Assembly (NCBI GenBank): GCA_025357835.1
Contig: JANYLM010000082.1
Span: 1-58,746, forward strand
Source of the DNA: Gammaproteobacteria bacterium
GTDB lineage: Bacteria; Pseudomonadota; Gammaproteobacteria; Steroidobacterales; Steroidobacteraceae
Length of the DNA: 58,746 nucleotides
Reading direction: 5' to 3'
Made by a program: the position numbers and the translations under genes. Numbering within the stretch: position 1 is the first letter of the stretch; every line of letters starts with the position of its first letter. This document shows, one piece after another, positions 34,206-42,059 of this stretch. Below the pieces are notes generated by a model, which worked only from the letters and a program-made list of their open reading frames with translations, did no database searches and was not told where the DNA came from.

Positions 34206-35981
34206 ATGCACAGCCGACTTCCCCGCCATCATCGCTTAGCACTCAGCACGTTGCTCGCCTTGGGTGTCAGTTGCGTCACGGCATTCACGTTCGCGGCCGA
34301 GACATATACGCCGATCGTTCCGACAATGGGCGATCAGGCCGTGACGCTTAACGGCCATGACTTGACCATCGAGCAAATCGTGAGTGTGGCCCGTTACGGG
34401 GCGAAGGTGGCGCTAGGCGCCGATGCCCGGCAACGCGAGGCGGATAACTATGGCCTGTTGCTTGAGGCGGCGGCGGAGGGAGTGTCGGTCTACTGGTTCA
34501 ATCGTGGCACCGGCGACCAGAGAGAGACGGTGCTTTTTGCCGGCGATGCAATGGCGACTGAAAACAGACCTAAAGTTGAACAGGAGCAGGCGGATAGTTT
34601 TCGCCGCGGTGCCCGGGCGGGGTTCGGTCCCGAAGTCGCAGAGGAAGAGGTCGTTCGTGCCATGATGGTCGTGCGGGCGAATGCAATGAGCTACAACGCG
34701 CCAAGCCCCCAGGTCAGTCAGATGCTGCTTGACCTACTGAACAAGCGCATCACGCCGGTGGTGCAGTCGCGCGGTACGTTGGGTGAAGGGGATCTTGCAC
34801 AGTTGGGCAACGTCGCCGGAACGATGGTAGGTGCGGGTGAGGCTTACTATCAGGGCGTGCGGATGCCGGCCGCGCAAGCCCTGGGGCGGGCCGGATTGAA
34901 GCCCATCCAACCCTTTGGGGCAGACGAAAATGCGCTCACGAGCAGCGACGCTTACGCCACCGGGCAGGCGGCGCTGTTGGTGAACGATGCCCGTCTCGCC
35001 CTCGAGTGGGCCGATTTGATCTATGCCATGGACCTCAATGGCATGAATAGCAGCATCACTCCGCTCAGCGCCGTCGTGCAGCGTGACAGACCCGGAAAGT
35101 GGCTGAATTGGGACGCTGCCCGCGTGCTTGACATGATCAGAGGTAGCTATCTTTTCGACGCCGACCCTAAGCGCATTATTCAGGATCCGGAGAGCTTGAG
35201 AGCTTCATCCATACGTCAGGCCGCCGCTTGGGAGGAGTGGTCCGCATTGAAAGATGCCGTCGTGTTCCAGGCGAATTCCTCCGATCACAATCCGGCCGTG
35301 CGCGTGGGCTTGGGACCGCAGGATTCCTGGGAGCTAGCAACGCCGCAGATGATGCAGTATTACGTGAAGGGCGGGGTACTAAGTCACGGACTGCATGGCT
35401 ACATCGTCTCGAACGCGAACTGGGACCCCTACCCGATGGCCAACAAGCTCGAGAACTTCGTAATAGCACTGGCCAACATGGACATTGCGGTCATGCTTCG
35501 GATCGAGCGATTCCGCAACCCATTCTTTACCGTGGTGGCCGCCTCAGATGTGTTGACCGGCCTACCGAGCGAAGACAATGGGTATACGCCGGTTGACTTG
35601 CAGCAGGAGATCCAGAGCTTGATGAATCCGGTGGCGCCGTTTGGCAGCGCACTGGAGTCCACGGTCGAGGATCTGCAAGCTCAGACACGCGTCAAGGTGC
35701 AGCGCGCTCGGGCTGCCGTGGCTACCACTCTGGATTTGCTGGGGCTTGATCTACTGAGAGCGAGTCTTTGGTTGGATGTGCGCAAGGCACAGGAACCCAA
35801 GCGATCTTTCGGGCCGGCGCCGACAGCGGCGTGGGTCGCCCTGCGCAAGGCGGTGCCGCTCAAGGTGGATCCCGCGCGCGTGTCGGCGGAGTCGAACGAG
35901 AGGCGGGCCGCAGCATTCGTGAAGGTGACCCCGGCAGCTACGTTCTACGCTCGCATCAGCTCCCCGGAAACGGACCGCTGA
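34206..35981 (+). CDS. Exported histidine/aromatic ammonia-lyase-like protein lacking the MIO triad
   Basis: A 591-residue protein with a signal peptide (residues 1-30, ending TAFTFA). The HAL/PAL fold is traceable: EGVSVYWFNRGTG (catalytic Tyr equivalent Y96), SRGTLGEGDLAQL at 188-200 in place of YGSVGASGDLAPL, QDPESLR at 326-332 in place of QDPYSLR, and NSSDHNPAV at 357-365 for the DNP block. The Ala-Ser-Gly that cyclises to the MIO cofactor is absent (one residue shorter, Glu-Gly), and the active-site Tyr of QDPYSLR is Glu329. It should therefore not work as a normal ammonia-lyase. An MIO-independent elimination, as I recall for ergothionase, is possible, and so is a non-catalytic role. 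Confidence 0.75.
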   Translation: MHSRLPRHHRLALSTLLALGVSCVTAFTFAAETYTPIVPTMGDQAVTLNGHDLTIEQIVSVARYGAKVALGADARQREADNYGLLLEAAAEGVSVYWFNRGTGDQRETVLFAGDAMATENRPKVEQEQADSFRRGARAGFGPEVAEEEVVRAMMVVRANAMSYNAPSPQVSQMLLDLLNKRITPVVQSRGTLGEGDLAQLGNVAGTMVGAGEAYYQGVRMPAAQALGRAGLKPIQPFGADENALTSSDAYATGQAALLVNDARLALEWADLIYAMDLNGMNSSITPLSAVVQRDRPGKWLNWDAARVLDMIRGSYLFDADPKRIIQDPESLRASSIRQAAAWEEWSALKDAVVFQANSSDHNPAVRVGLGPQDSWELATPQMMQYYVKGGVLSHGLHGYIVSNANWDPYPMANKLENFVIALANMDIAVMLRIERFRNPFFTVVAASDVLTGLPSEDNGYTPVDLQQEIQSLMNPVAPFGSALESTVEDLQAQTRVKVQRARAAVATTLDLLGLDLLRASLWLDVRKAQEPKRSFGPAPTAAWVALRKAVPLKVDPARVSAESNERRAAAFVKVTPAATFYARISSPETDR

Positions 35982-35990
35982 TCCGCGGCA

Positions 35991-36794
35991 ATGGCATTTA
36001 TGTCAACCGTCAAACAAGCCGTCAAGCTGCCTCTGTACGAGCAACTCCAGCGCTATGTCATCGACCGCATCGTGTCGGGGAAATGGCTGCAAGGGCACCG
36101 GATGCCCACGGAGTTCGAATTCGTTACTCAATTTGGCATGAGCCGTCCGACGGTGCATCGAGCGCTGCACGACCTGATGCAAAAAAGACTGATTGTCCGA
36201 ACGCCGGGAGCGGGTACATTCGTCGCGGAAGTCCGCCCGCAACTCGACCTCCTGGAGCTGCACAATATCGCCGACGACATCCGGCGGCGTGGGCACACTC
36301 ACTCAAATGAAGTGCATGTCATGCACGAAGCGGAGGCGACTCACGAAGTGGCGGCAGCGATCGGGATGCGGGCCGGCAACCCGGTGTATCATTCCGTGGT
36401 CGTGCATTTTGACGGCTCATGGCCGGTGCAGCTCGAGGATCGATTCGTCAATCCCGAATTCGCACCTAGGTATCTGAAGCAGGACTTCAGCAACATCACG
36501 ACGAACGCGTACCTCATGTCGATGGGGCCGCTCGACCGGGTGGAGCACACGGTCGAAGCGATTCGACCGCCGCCACGCACCCAGAAATTGCTGCGCATCC
36601 CCAAGGACGAGCCCTGCCTGTTCTTGCGCCGCCGAACGTGGTCTAGGGGATTGGTTGCCTCCTACGCGCTTCTCACGCATCCCGGAAGCCGCTATCGCCT
36701 CGGGGCGCGCTTCGATCCACTGCCTGCGCCGTCGCCATCACTAATCGGCCGCCGAAAGCCGGCGCGAAAGCGGGGCTCGGCAAAGAAGCAGTAG
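35991..36794 (+). CDS. GntR family regulator, HutC-like (UTRA domain)
   Basis: A 267-residue protein. A GntR winged helix occupies residues 12-78 (PLYEQLQRYVIDRIVSGKW, FGMSRPTVHRALHDLM), followed by a UTRA effector domain with the HutC pattern: LHNIADDIRRRGHTHS, YLKQDFSNITTNAYLM, EHTVEAIRPP and LRRRTWS...THPGSRYRLGARF. HutC senses urocanate and represses histidine-use genes. It lies nine bases after the lyase-like gene, which suggests that it controls that cluster and may sense an imidazole acrylate or similar product. Start could be ATG 35991 or 36000. Confidence 0.85.
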   Translation: MAFMSTVKQAVKLPLYEQLQRYVIDRIVSGKWLQGHRMPTEFEFVTQFGMSRPTVHRALHDLMQKRLIVRTPGAGTFVAEVRPQLDLLELHNIADDIRRRGHTHSNEVHVMHEAEATHEVAAAIGMRAGNPVYHSVVVHFDGSWPVQLEDRFVNPEFAPRYLKQDFSNITTNAYLMSMGPLDRVEHTVEAIRPPPRTQKLLRIPKDEPCLFLRRRTWSRGLVASYALLTHPGSRYRLGARFDPLPAPSPSLIGRRKPARKRGSAKKQ

Positions 36795-36863
36795 CCGCCG
36801 AGCTGTGTCCCGAGTTCGGAGACCTGACTGCTTGGCGGGAGATAGGCGAACCGAAAGGGATGC

Positions 36864-38564
36864 TCAACCGATAATAGTAGCGCCGTGGCAGTGTTCCGAC
36901 TGAACGCGCCACCATGCGGCCGTCAGGAGATCCGCATGGTGCTGGGTGAACACGGCGCTGAGCGCCGGCGGAATGCACAGGAAAGGCAGCCATTGTTCCG
37001 GGAACACATCGTGCGGCCCGTAGTGAAACCAGGGCTCGGCGCTGGTTTCCTCTTCTTCGCAGCTTGCCTGAGGTAGATCGCGGAACACGCAATCGGTCAC
37101 CAGACAGATTTCGTCGTAGTCGTAGAAGATCACGCGGCCGTGGCTGGTCACACCGAAATTCTTCAGCAACAAGTCGCCGGGAAACACATTGCTGGCGGCC
37201 AAGTCGCGCAGGGCATCGCCGTAGTCAACGATGGCGGACTCGGCTGCGGCGGGCTCGGCCTCGCGTAGGAATAAATTCAGCGGCCGCAGGCGGCGCTCGA
37301 TGTAGCAGTGTTCGACGATCAAATCCTCGCCTTCGATCCGGCAGCTTTCGCTAGCCTCGTTCAAAAGTTCCTCGACCAAGGCAGGCATGAAGCGTGCGCG
37401 CGGCAGCCGCAGGCGCTTGAACTCCTGCGCGTCGACCAGGCGCCCGGCGCGGTCATGCCGGAACACGAATTGGTAGCGATCGATTACATCCTCGCGTGTG
37501 CTGGTCTTGGGTGGCCCGAAGCGGTCGCGAATCACCTTGAACACCAGATCGTGGGAGGGCAGGGTGAACACTATCATTACCAGGCCGCGCTCACCCGGGG
37601 CATGCACGAAACTGTCGATGGATTTATCCAGGTGCCTATGCAGCGCAAAGTAGCGCTCCGTCTTGCCTTGTTTTGCACGGCCGAGCACTGTGTACAGCTC
37701 GTCGATGGATTTGCGCGGCATGAAGGAGCGCAGCAGAGTGATCGCCGCACTGACCACCGGCAGATCGACGTGAAAATAGGAACGTGCGTAGCCGAACAGT
37801 GAACCCACATCGGCAAGCGACAAAATGACGGCATCGACCCGCACCCCTTGGGACGAGTTGGTGAAGGCCAGAACAAGGGGTGTTATGGAACCATCGCCGA
37901 TCAGGCGCCCGACGGCAAAGGCCTGCATGCCACGATAGAACACGGGTTCGATCAGCTCGATGGACTCTGGGTGGCCGCTGTGCCGCCCGCTCTGGAAGTA
38001 GCGGCCGATTTCCGCGCTGATGCGATGCACCGCTGCATCCGGATCGCCGATTGCCGCACCGAAGGGTAAATCGGTGAGGATTTCGCGCACGGCCGTCGGC
38101 AATGAGCCGCCCACTCGATAAACGCGAATCGGCACCGCGCCGGAAGCGCGGCCCACGCTGGTTGCGCAAAATTCCACATCGGGGTTGACGCCTACCGTGC
38201 CGAATAGATCGCGCGTCATCGAGTTGAAAAATGTACGGTAGAAGTCGCTGTCGGGCCGCCGCGCGACGATCATCTCGTAGGCGCGCTTGATGTCGGTCCA
38301 GAAAGCCACATCGGTGCGCTTCGACTGCAGTTGGGCTGCGAGCGCCGCCACACCGCGCGCTACCCGCTGCTCGTAGAGCTCGATGCGGGCTACCGCATCG
38401 AGCTGCGCCGTCTGCCAATCCTCCGCTAGAAAGTTCAGCGCCGAGCGCCGCGTTATTCGCCCGAATTCCTCATTGTAAAGGCGAAAATGTTCCGCGATCA
38501 GCGCGGCGTGATCTTTCGCAGTGACGCCGTCCTTCGTCGCGGTGGAAGTGACGGCGGCACTCAT
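36864..38564 (-). CDS. aceK: Isocitrate dehydrogenase kinase/phosphatase
   Basis: A 566-residue bifunctional enzyme, the usual length, that phosphorylates and inactivates isocitrate dehydrogenase to push isocitrate into the glyoxylate bypass and reverses this with the same active site. Recognisable blocks are GLVMIVFTLPSHDLVFKVIRDRFGPPK (ATP loop), LLLKNFGVTSHGRVIFYDYDEI (catalytic Asp region) and the C-terminal HADLLTAAWWRVQSEH. I use the ATG at 38564 with GGGGAG eight bases upstream. It starts 12 bases after aceA and is in the same operon. Confidence 0.95.
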   Translation of the reverse strand: MSAAVTSTATKDGVTAKDHAALIAEHFRLYNEEFGRITRRSALNFLAEDWQTAQLDAVARIELYEQRVARGVAALAAQLQSKRTDVAFWTDIKRAYEMIVARRPDSDFYRTFFNSMTRDLFGTVGVNPDVEFCATSVGRASGAVPIRVYRVGGSLPTAVREILTDLPFGAAIGDPDAAVHRISAEIGRYFQSGRHSGHPESIELIEPVFYRGMQAFAVGRLIGDGSITPLVLAFTNSSQGVRVDAVILSLADVGSLFGYARSYFHVDLPVVSAAITLLRSFMPRKSIDELYTVLGRAKQGKTERYFALHRHLDKSIDSFVHAPGERGLVMIVFTLPSHDLVFKVIRDRFGPPKTSTREDVIDRYQFVFRHDRAGRLVDAQEFKRLRLPRARFMPALVEELLNEASESCRIEGEDLIVEHCYIERRLRPLNLFLREAEPAAAESAIVDYGDALRDLAASNVFPGDLLLKNFGVTSHGRVIFYDYDEICLVTDCVFRDLPQASCEEEETSAEPWFHYGPHDVFPEQWLPFLCIPPALSAVFTQHHADLLTAAWWRVQSEHCHGATIIG

Positions 38565-38576
38565 GCGCACGCTCCC

Positions 38577-39857
38577 CTAAGATGCCGCGCGCTGCGGGCC
38601 CGATTTCACCGGGGAGGTGAATTGCTCCGTCTCGGTGCTGCCGGCCATAGCGCCGGTGGAATGCTTCCCTAAGCTGATCGCGGTTTGCACGGCATCGAAG
38701 TAGCCGGTGCCGACGAAGGCCTGGTGCTTGGCCGCCCGGTAGCCGGCGCCCTCCTGGCCGAACTCGCGCTGTTGCAGTTGGGAGTAGCCCAGCATGCCGT
38801 CGGCCCGATAGGCCGATGCCAGTTCGAACATGGACAGATTCAAGGCGTGCCAGCCGGCCAGCGTTATGAATTGGAAGCGATAGCCCATGGCCGCGAGATC
38901 TTCGCGCCATCGCTTCATCGACGCCGCGTCGAGCTTGGCCTGCCAGTTGAATGAGGGCGAGCAATTATAGGCCAGCAGTTTGCCGGGAAATTTGGCGTGA
39001 ATGGCATCGGCAAAGCGCTTGGCTTCGGCCATGTCGGGTTTGGACGTCTCGCACCACAATAGATCTGCATACGGTGCGTAGGATAGGCCGCGATCGATGG
39101 CCTGTTCAATGCCAGCCTTGACGTAGAAGAAGCCCTCGGTGGAGCGTTGACCGGTCAGGAAACGTGCGTCGCGCGCATCGTGATCCGTGAGCAGCAGGTC
39201 GGCGGCGTCGGCATCGGTGCGGGCGATGATCACCGTGGGCACGTCGAGTACATCGGCAGCCAGACGCGCGGCCACCAGCTTGTTGATGGCCTCGGCGGTT
39301 GAGACTAGGACCTTGCCGCCGAGGTGTCCGCATTTCTTGGCGGAAGACAACTGATCTTCAAAGTGCACGCCAGCCGCGCCGGCGCGGATCAACGCCTTGG
39401 TCAACTCGAAGGCATTGAGATTGCCGCCGAAACCGGCTTCGGCATCGGCGATGATGGGGACCACCCAGTCGATGTCGGATTTACCTTCCAGGTGATGAAT
39501 TTGGTCGGTTCGCAGCAACGTGTTGTTGATGCGCTCCACCATTTTCGGCACCGAGTCGACGGGGTACAGACTCTGGTCCGGGTACACTTCGCCAGCGGTA
39601 TTGGCGTCACCGGCGACTTGCCAACCTGAGCAGTAAATCGCTTTTAAGCCCGCTTGCACCGTTTGAATGGCCTGATTTCCCGTCATGCAGCCCAGGCCCG
39701 CGATCACGGGTTCGCTGTGCAGCTGGCGCCAGAATTTCTCGGCGCCCAATCGCGCCAGCGAGTATTCGATGTGCACTGAACCGCGCAAACGCGCCACGTC
39801 GGCGGTGCTGTAAGGGCGTTGTATGCCGGACCAACGGTGGATCGATTTGTCGCTCAA
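38577..39857 (-). CDS. aceA: Isocitrate lyase
   Basis: A 426-residue enzyme that splits isocitrate into glyoxylate and succinate. The catalytic loop [21 protein letters not shown] contains the nucleophilic Cys, and [35 protein letters not shown] and YNCSPSFNW are family motifs. The probable start is TTG at 39857, eight bases after AGGAG; no ATG lies nearby in frame. A 6-base inverted repeat (39882-39899) lies just upstream. Malate synthase is not in the window. Confidence 0.95.
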   Translation of the reverse strand: MSDKSIHRWSGIQRPYSTADVARLRGSVHIEYSLARLGAEKFWRQLHSEPVIAGLGCMTGNQAIQTVQAGLKAIYCSGWQVAGDANTAGEVYPDQSLYPVDSVPKMVERINNTLLRTDQIHHLEGKSDIDWVVPIIADAEAGFGGNLNAFELTKALIRAGAAGVHFEDQLSSAKKCGHLGGKVLVSTAEAINKLVAARLAADVLDVPTVIIARTDADAADLLLTDHDARDARFLTGQRSTEGFFYVKAGIEQAIDRGLSYAPYADLLWCETSKPDMAEAKRFADAIHAKFPGKLLAYNCSPSFNWQAKLDAASMKRWREDLAAMGYRFQFITLAGWHALNLSMFELASAYRADGMLGYSQLQQREFGQEGAGYRAAKHQAFVGTGYFDAVQTAISLGKHSTGAMAGSTETEQFTSPVKSGPQRAAS

Positions 39858-39881
39858 TTCAATTCTCCTAGGGTGCAAATA

Positions 39882-39899
39882 ACACGCCCGCTTGCGTGT
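39882..39899. promoter_or_regulatory. Inverted repeat in the aceA leader
   Basis: ACACGC-CCGCTT-GCGTGT, a perfect 6-base inverted repeat with a 6-base loop, lies 25-42 bases upstream of the TTG start of aceA and 83 bases from the divergent regulator. It could be an operator or an mRNA hairpin in the aceA leader. Confidence 0.45.
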
Positions 39900-39947
39900 C
39901 GGGAAGCCGGCAGTTTAAAGTACGTGGAGCGCGTATTTACACATTAG

Positions 39948-39967
39948 AAATTTGACAGTGTGAATTT
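39948..39967. promoter_or_regulatory. Possible operator before the ScfR-type regulator gene
   Basis: AAATT-N10-AATTT, with the centre TGACAGTGTG, ends 15 bases before the regulator ATG in the divergent aceA promoter region. It is in the right place for autoregulation and aceA control. The A/T-rich arms are short, so chance is possible. Confidence 0.35.
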
Positions 39968-39981
39968 CACCACGGTGCGAC

Positions 39982-41460
39982 ATGGCAGGATTGATCAGGC
40001 AGGGGCATTTTCTCGGTACTAAGCTGCGCTCGCTGCGTAAGCGCAATGGCCTGACCTTGGATGAGCTCTCTGCCCGCTGCGTGCAAATCGACGCGGCGGG
40101 GGCCCCTTCGGTGTCCTACTTGAGCATGGTGGAGACGGGTAAACGCATGCCCTCGGCCAACATGCTGCAGATGCTTGCTGGGATCTTCAGCAAGGAAGCC
40201 CGCTGGTTTCTCGACGAGAACACGGAGGTGGAGGCTGCCCCGGCACAGCGCCAACGGGGAGGCCTGGAGGCCATGCCTCTGGAGCCTGCATTTCTGTTTT
40301 CGCATGAGCTGCTCCAAAACGCCCTGCCGGAGCTGCTATCGCAAACCGGCACCACCGGCCGGCAATTCGCACAATTGCTTATACGCGTCTGGCAGGAGAC
40401 TCGCCACAATAATTTCCCCGACATCGAGCGCGCGGCCGAGGCTTGCGGACAGCGTGAGATGCCGCTGACACTGGACGCCGTAATGGCGATTTGCAAGCGG
40501 CATGGTCTGGAGGTGCAATGGTTCGACGGCGATGCCCGCAAGCCGAGCGGGGCGCTGGTTCGGTCTCAATTCGAAGCGCCCGGAAAGGTGCTGATCAACA
40601 AGCGCTTGCGCAATCAAGAGGAAAGGCTGAAGTACGAACTGGCGTTCTTCATCGGCCACAAGATTTTGCACAATGGCGATGGTGCCATTTCGCCGCACAG
40701 CGCCATTCAATCGGCGGACGGCGAACTATCCGGCTCCGCCGCCGGCATGGGTGCACAGGATGTGCTGTATGCCTGGCGCGATTTCGAATGCAGTTTTTTC
40801 GCCGGGGCACTTCTGTGCCCGCGCGTGCCGTTTCGGCGCTTCTTGATTCGCGAGGCGCACAGCGTCGCCGCCTGCCATAAATTGGGGGTGACGCCGGCGC
40901 TAGTCATGCGCCGCATGACCGCCGTTTCGCCATACCGGCATTGGCATTACTTCGACGCTTACGCGCCAGGCTACCTGCGCGCGGTGTATCGGGGCAACGG
41001 CATCCCCTTGCCTTGGGGCAATATGAGTCTGGTGTCCGATCCCTGTCCGCGGTGGGCGGTGTTTCGCCTATTGCAAAGCACTCCGGCCTCACCGCCGACG
41101 CAGAAGCCGAAGTCGCAGATTTCGGTAATGCAGGATGGCAAACGTGCGCGTCTGTACTGCTGCCATTCATTGGTTACCCGCGACGCATTGGACGAAGTGC
41201 ATGTTCTGTCCGTGGGCGTGGATCTGCTGCCGGCGCTCGATGCCCAGGGCTATGACGGCGAGCAGATGGTTGCCGCGGTGGCGGAAGCCTGCCGGCAGGG
41301 GGGCGGCGACGGAGTGATTCCGGAGCGAGCTGCCGCCGCGATTCGCGCCGCCTCGCAGGTGCTCAACATCGCGTGGCTCGCCGAGGCGCTGGACTCGCCT
41401 GCCAGCGTCATCTGCCCGCGCAGCGGCGCCTGTCCGCGGCAGCCGCAGGGCTGCGTGTAA
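39982..41460 (+). CDS. XRE family short-chain fatty acyl regulator (ScfR/RamB type)
   Basis: A 492-residue regulator. Residues 8-70 form an HTH_3 domain (GTKLRSLRKRNGLTLDELSARC... SYLSMVETGKRMPSANML). An IrrE/ImmA-like DUF955 region follows (about 220-320) and a cysteine-containing C-terminal DUF2083-type region ends CPRSGACPRQPQGC. RamB and ScfR proteins control glyoxylate and methylcitrate genes in response to acyl-CoA-type signals. It is divergent from aceA-aceK and separated by about 125 bases, which supports local control. Confidence 0.87.
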   Translation: MAGLIRQGHFLGTKLRSLRKRNGLTLDELSARCVQIDAAGAPSVSYLSMVETGKRMPSANMLQMLAGIFSKEARWFLDENTEVEAAPAQRQRGGLEAMPLEPAFLFSHELLQNALPELLSQTGTTGRQFAQLLIRVWQETRHNNFPDIERAAEACGQREMPLTLDAVMAICKRHGLEVQWFDGDARKPSGALVRSQFEAPGKVLINKRLRNQEERLKYELAFFIGHKILHNGDGAISPHSAIQSADGELSGSAAGMGAQDVLYAWRDFECSFFAGALLCPRVPFRRFLIREAHSVAACHKLGVTPALVMRRMTAVSPYRHWHYFDAYAPGYLRAVYRGNGIPLPWGNMSLVSDPCPRWAVFRLLQSTPASPPTQKPKSQISVMQDGKRARLYCCHSLVTRDALDEVHVLSVGVDLLPALDAQGYDGEQMVAAVAEACRQGGGDGVIPERAAAAIRAASQVLNIAWLAEALDSPASVICPRSGACPRQPQGCV

Positions 41461-41478
41461 CGCGCTCGGGGAAGCGCG
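41461..41478 (+). terminator. Weak hairpin directly after the ScfR-type gene
   Basis: CGCGCT-CGGGGA-AGCGCG begins at the base after the TAA stop. The 6-base stem is perfect and GC-rich, but no T run follows, so it is at most a weak or Rho-assisted terminator. Confidence 0.35.
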
Positions 41479-41529
41479 ACTCTAAAGAACACGCCGATCT
41501 GCCTTCAAGAGACACTAGAGATAAAGAAT

Positions 41530-41820
41530 ATGGTGCAAGGTAAATGGAATATCACGATCAAGACCCCGATGGGTGATAAATCGGGGGTGCTCGAACTCAA
41601 GGCCGATGGGACGGTTTTGACAGGATCGCTGTCCGACGGCGAGCACCATGCCGCGATCAGCGATGGCGAGGTGGTGGGCAACAAGCTCAGCTGGTCGGCC
41701 AAGATAACCAAACCTGTGCGCATGAGATTCAAATTTACCGCCACCGTCGAGGCCGACCGCATTACCGGCGATGCCAAACACCTGCTGGGCAAGGCGACGT
41801 TCACCGGCACTCGTGCCTGA
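41530..41820 (+). CDS. Small beta-rich protein of unknown function
   Basis: A 96-residue protein without signal peptide or membrane segment. Its sequence is a series of short strands with the pattern GKWNITIKTPMG, GVLELKADGTVLTGSL, GEVVGNKLSWSAKI and FKFTATVEADRITGDA. This is a small lipocalin-like sheet seen alone or attached to other bacterial proteins; no catalytic residue stands out. It stands alone, 69 bases after the ScfR-type regulator, and could share its transcript. Confidence 0.65.
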   Translation: MVQGKWNITIKTPMGDKSGVLELKADGTVLTGSLSDGEHHAAISDGEVVGNKLSWSAKITKPVRMRFKFTATVEADRITGDAKHLLGKATFTGTRA

Positions 41821-42059
41821 TCGACGCGGGCGCACACCCTGGGTCGCCGCCACTGCGCGAACCTAGGCGGCCAATGATTGCAGACTTGGCCACACCCATT
41901 ATTCCGAACTCGATATCGCTCGCGATGCGCGTCGAGCGCTACGTGAATGTTGCGTGGCAACAGAAGACTGACGATCCGGCAATCCCCTAATCTTCGATTG
42001 AAACCCATCGCGATGCAGAAATTGCCCAATTGAAGCGCGGCCGCTCCGTATATTGATGA

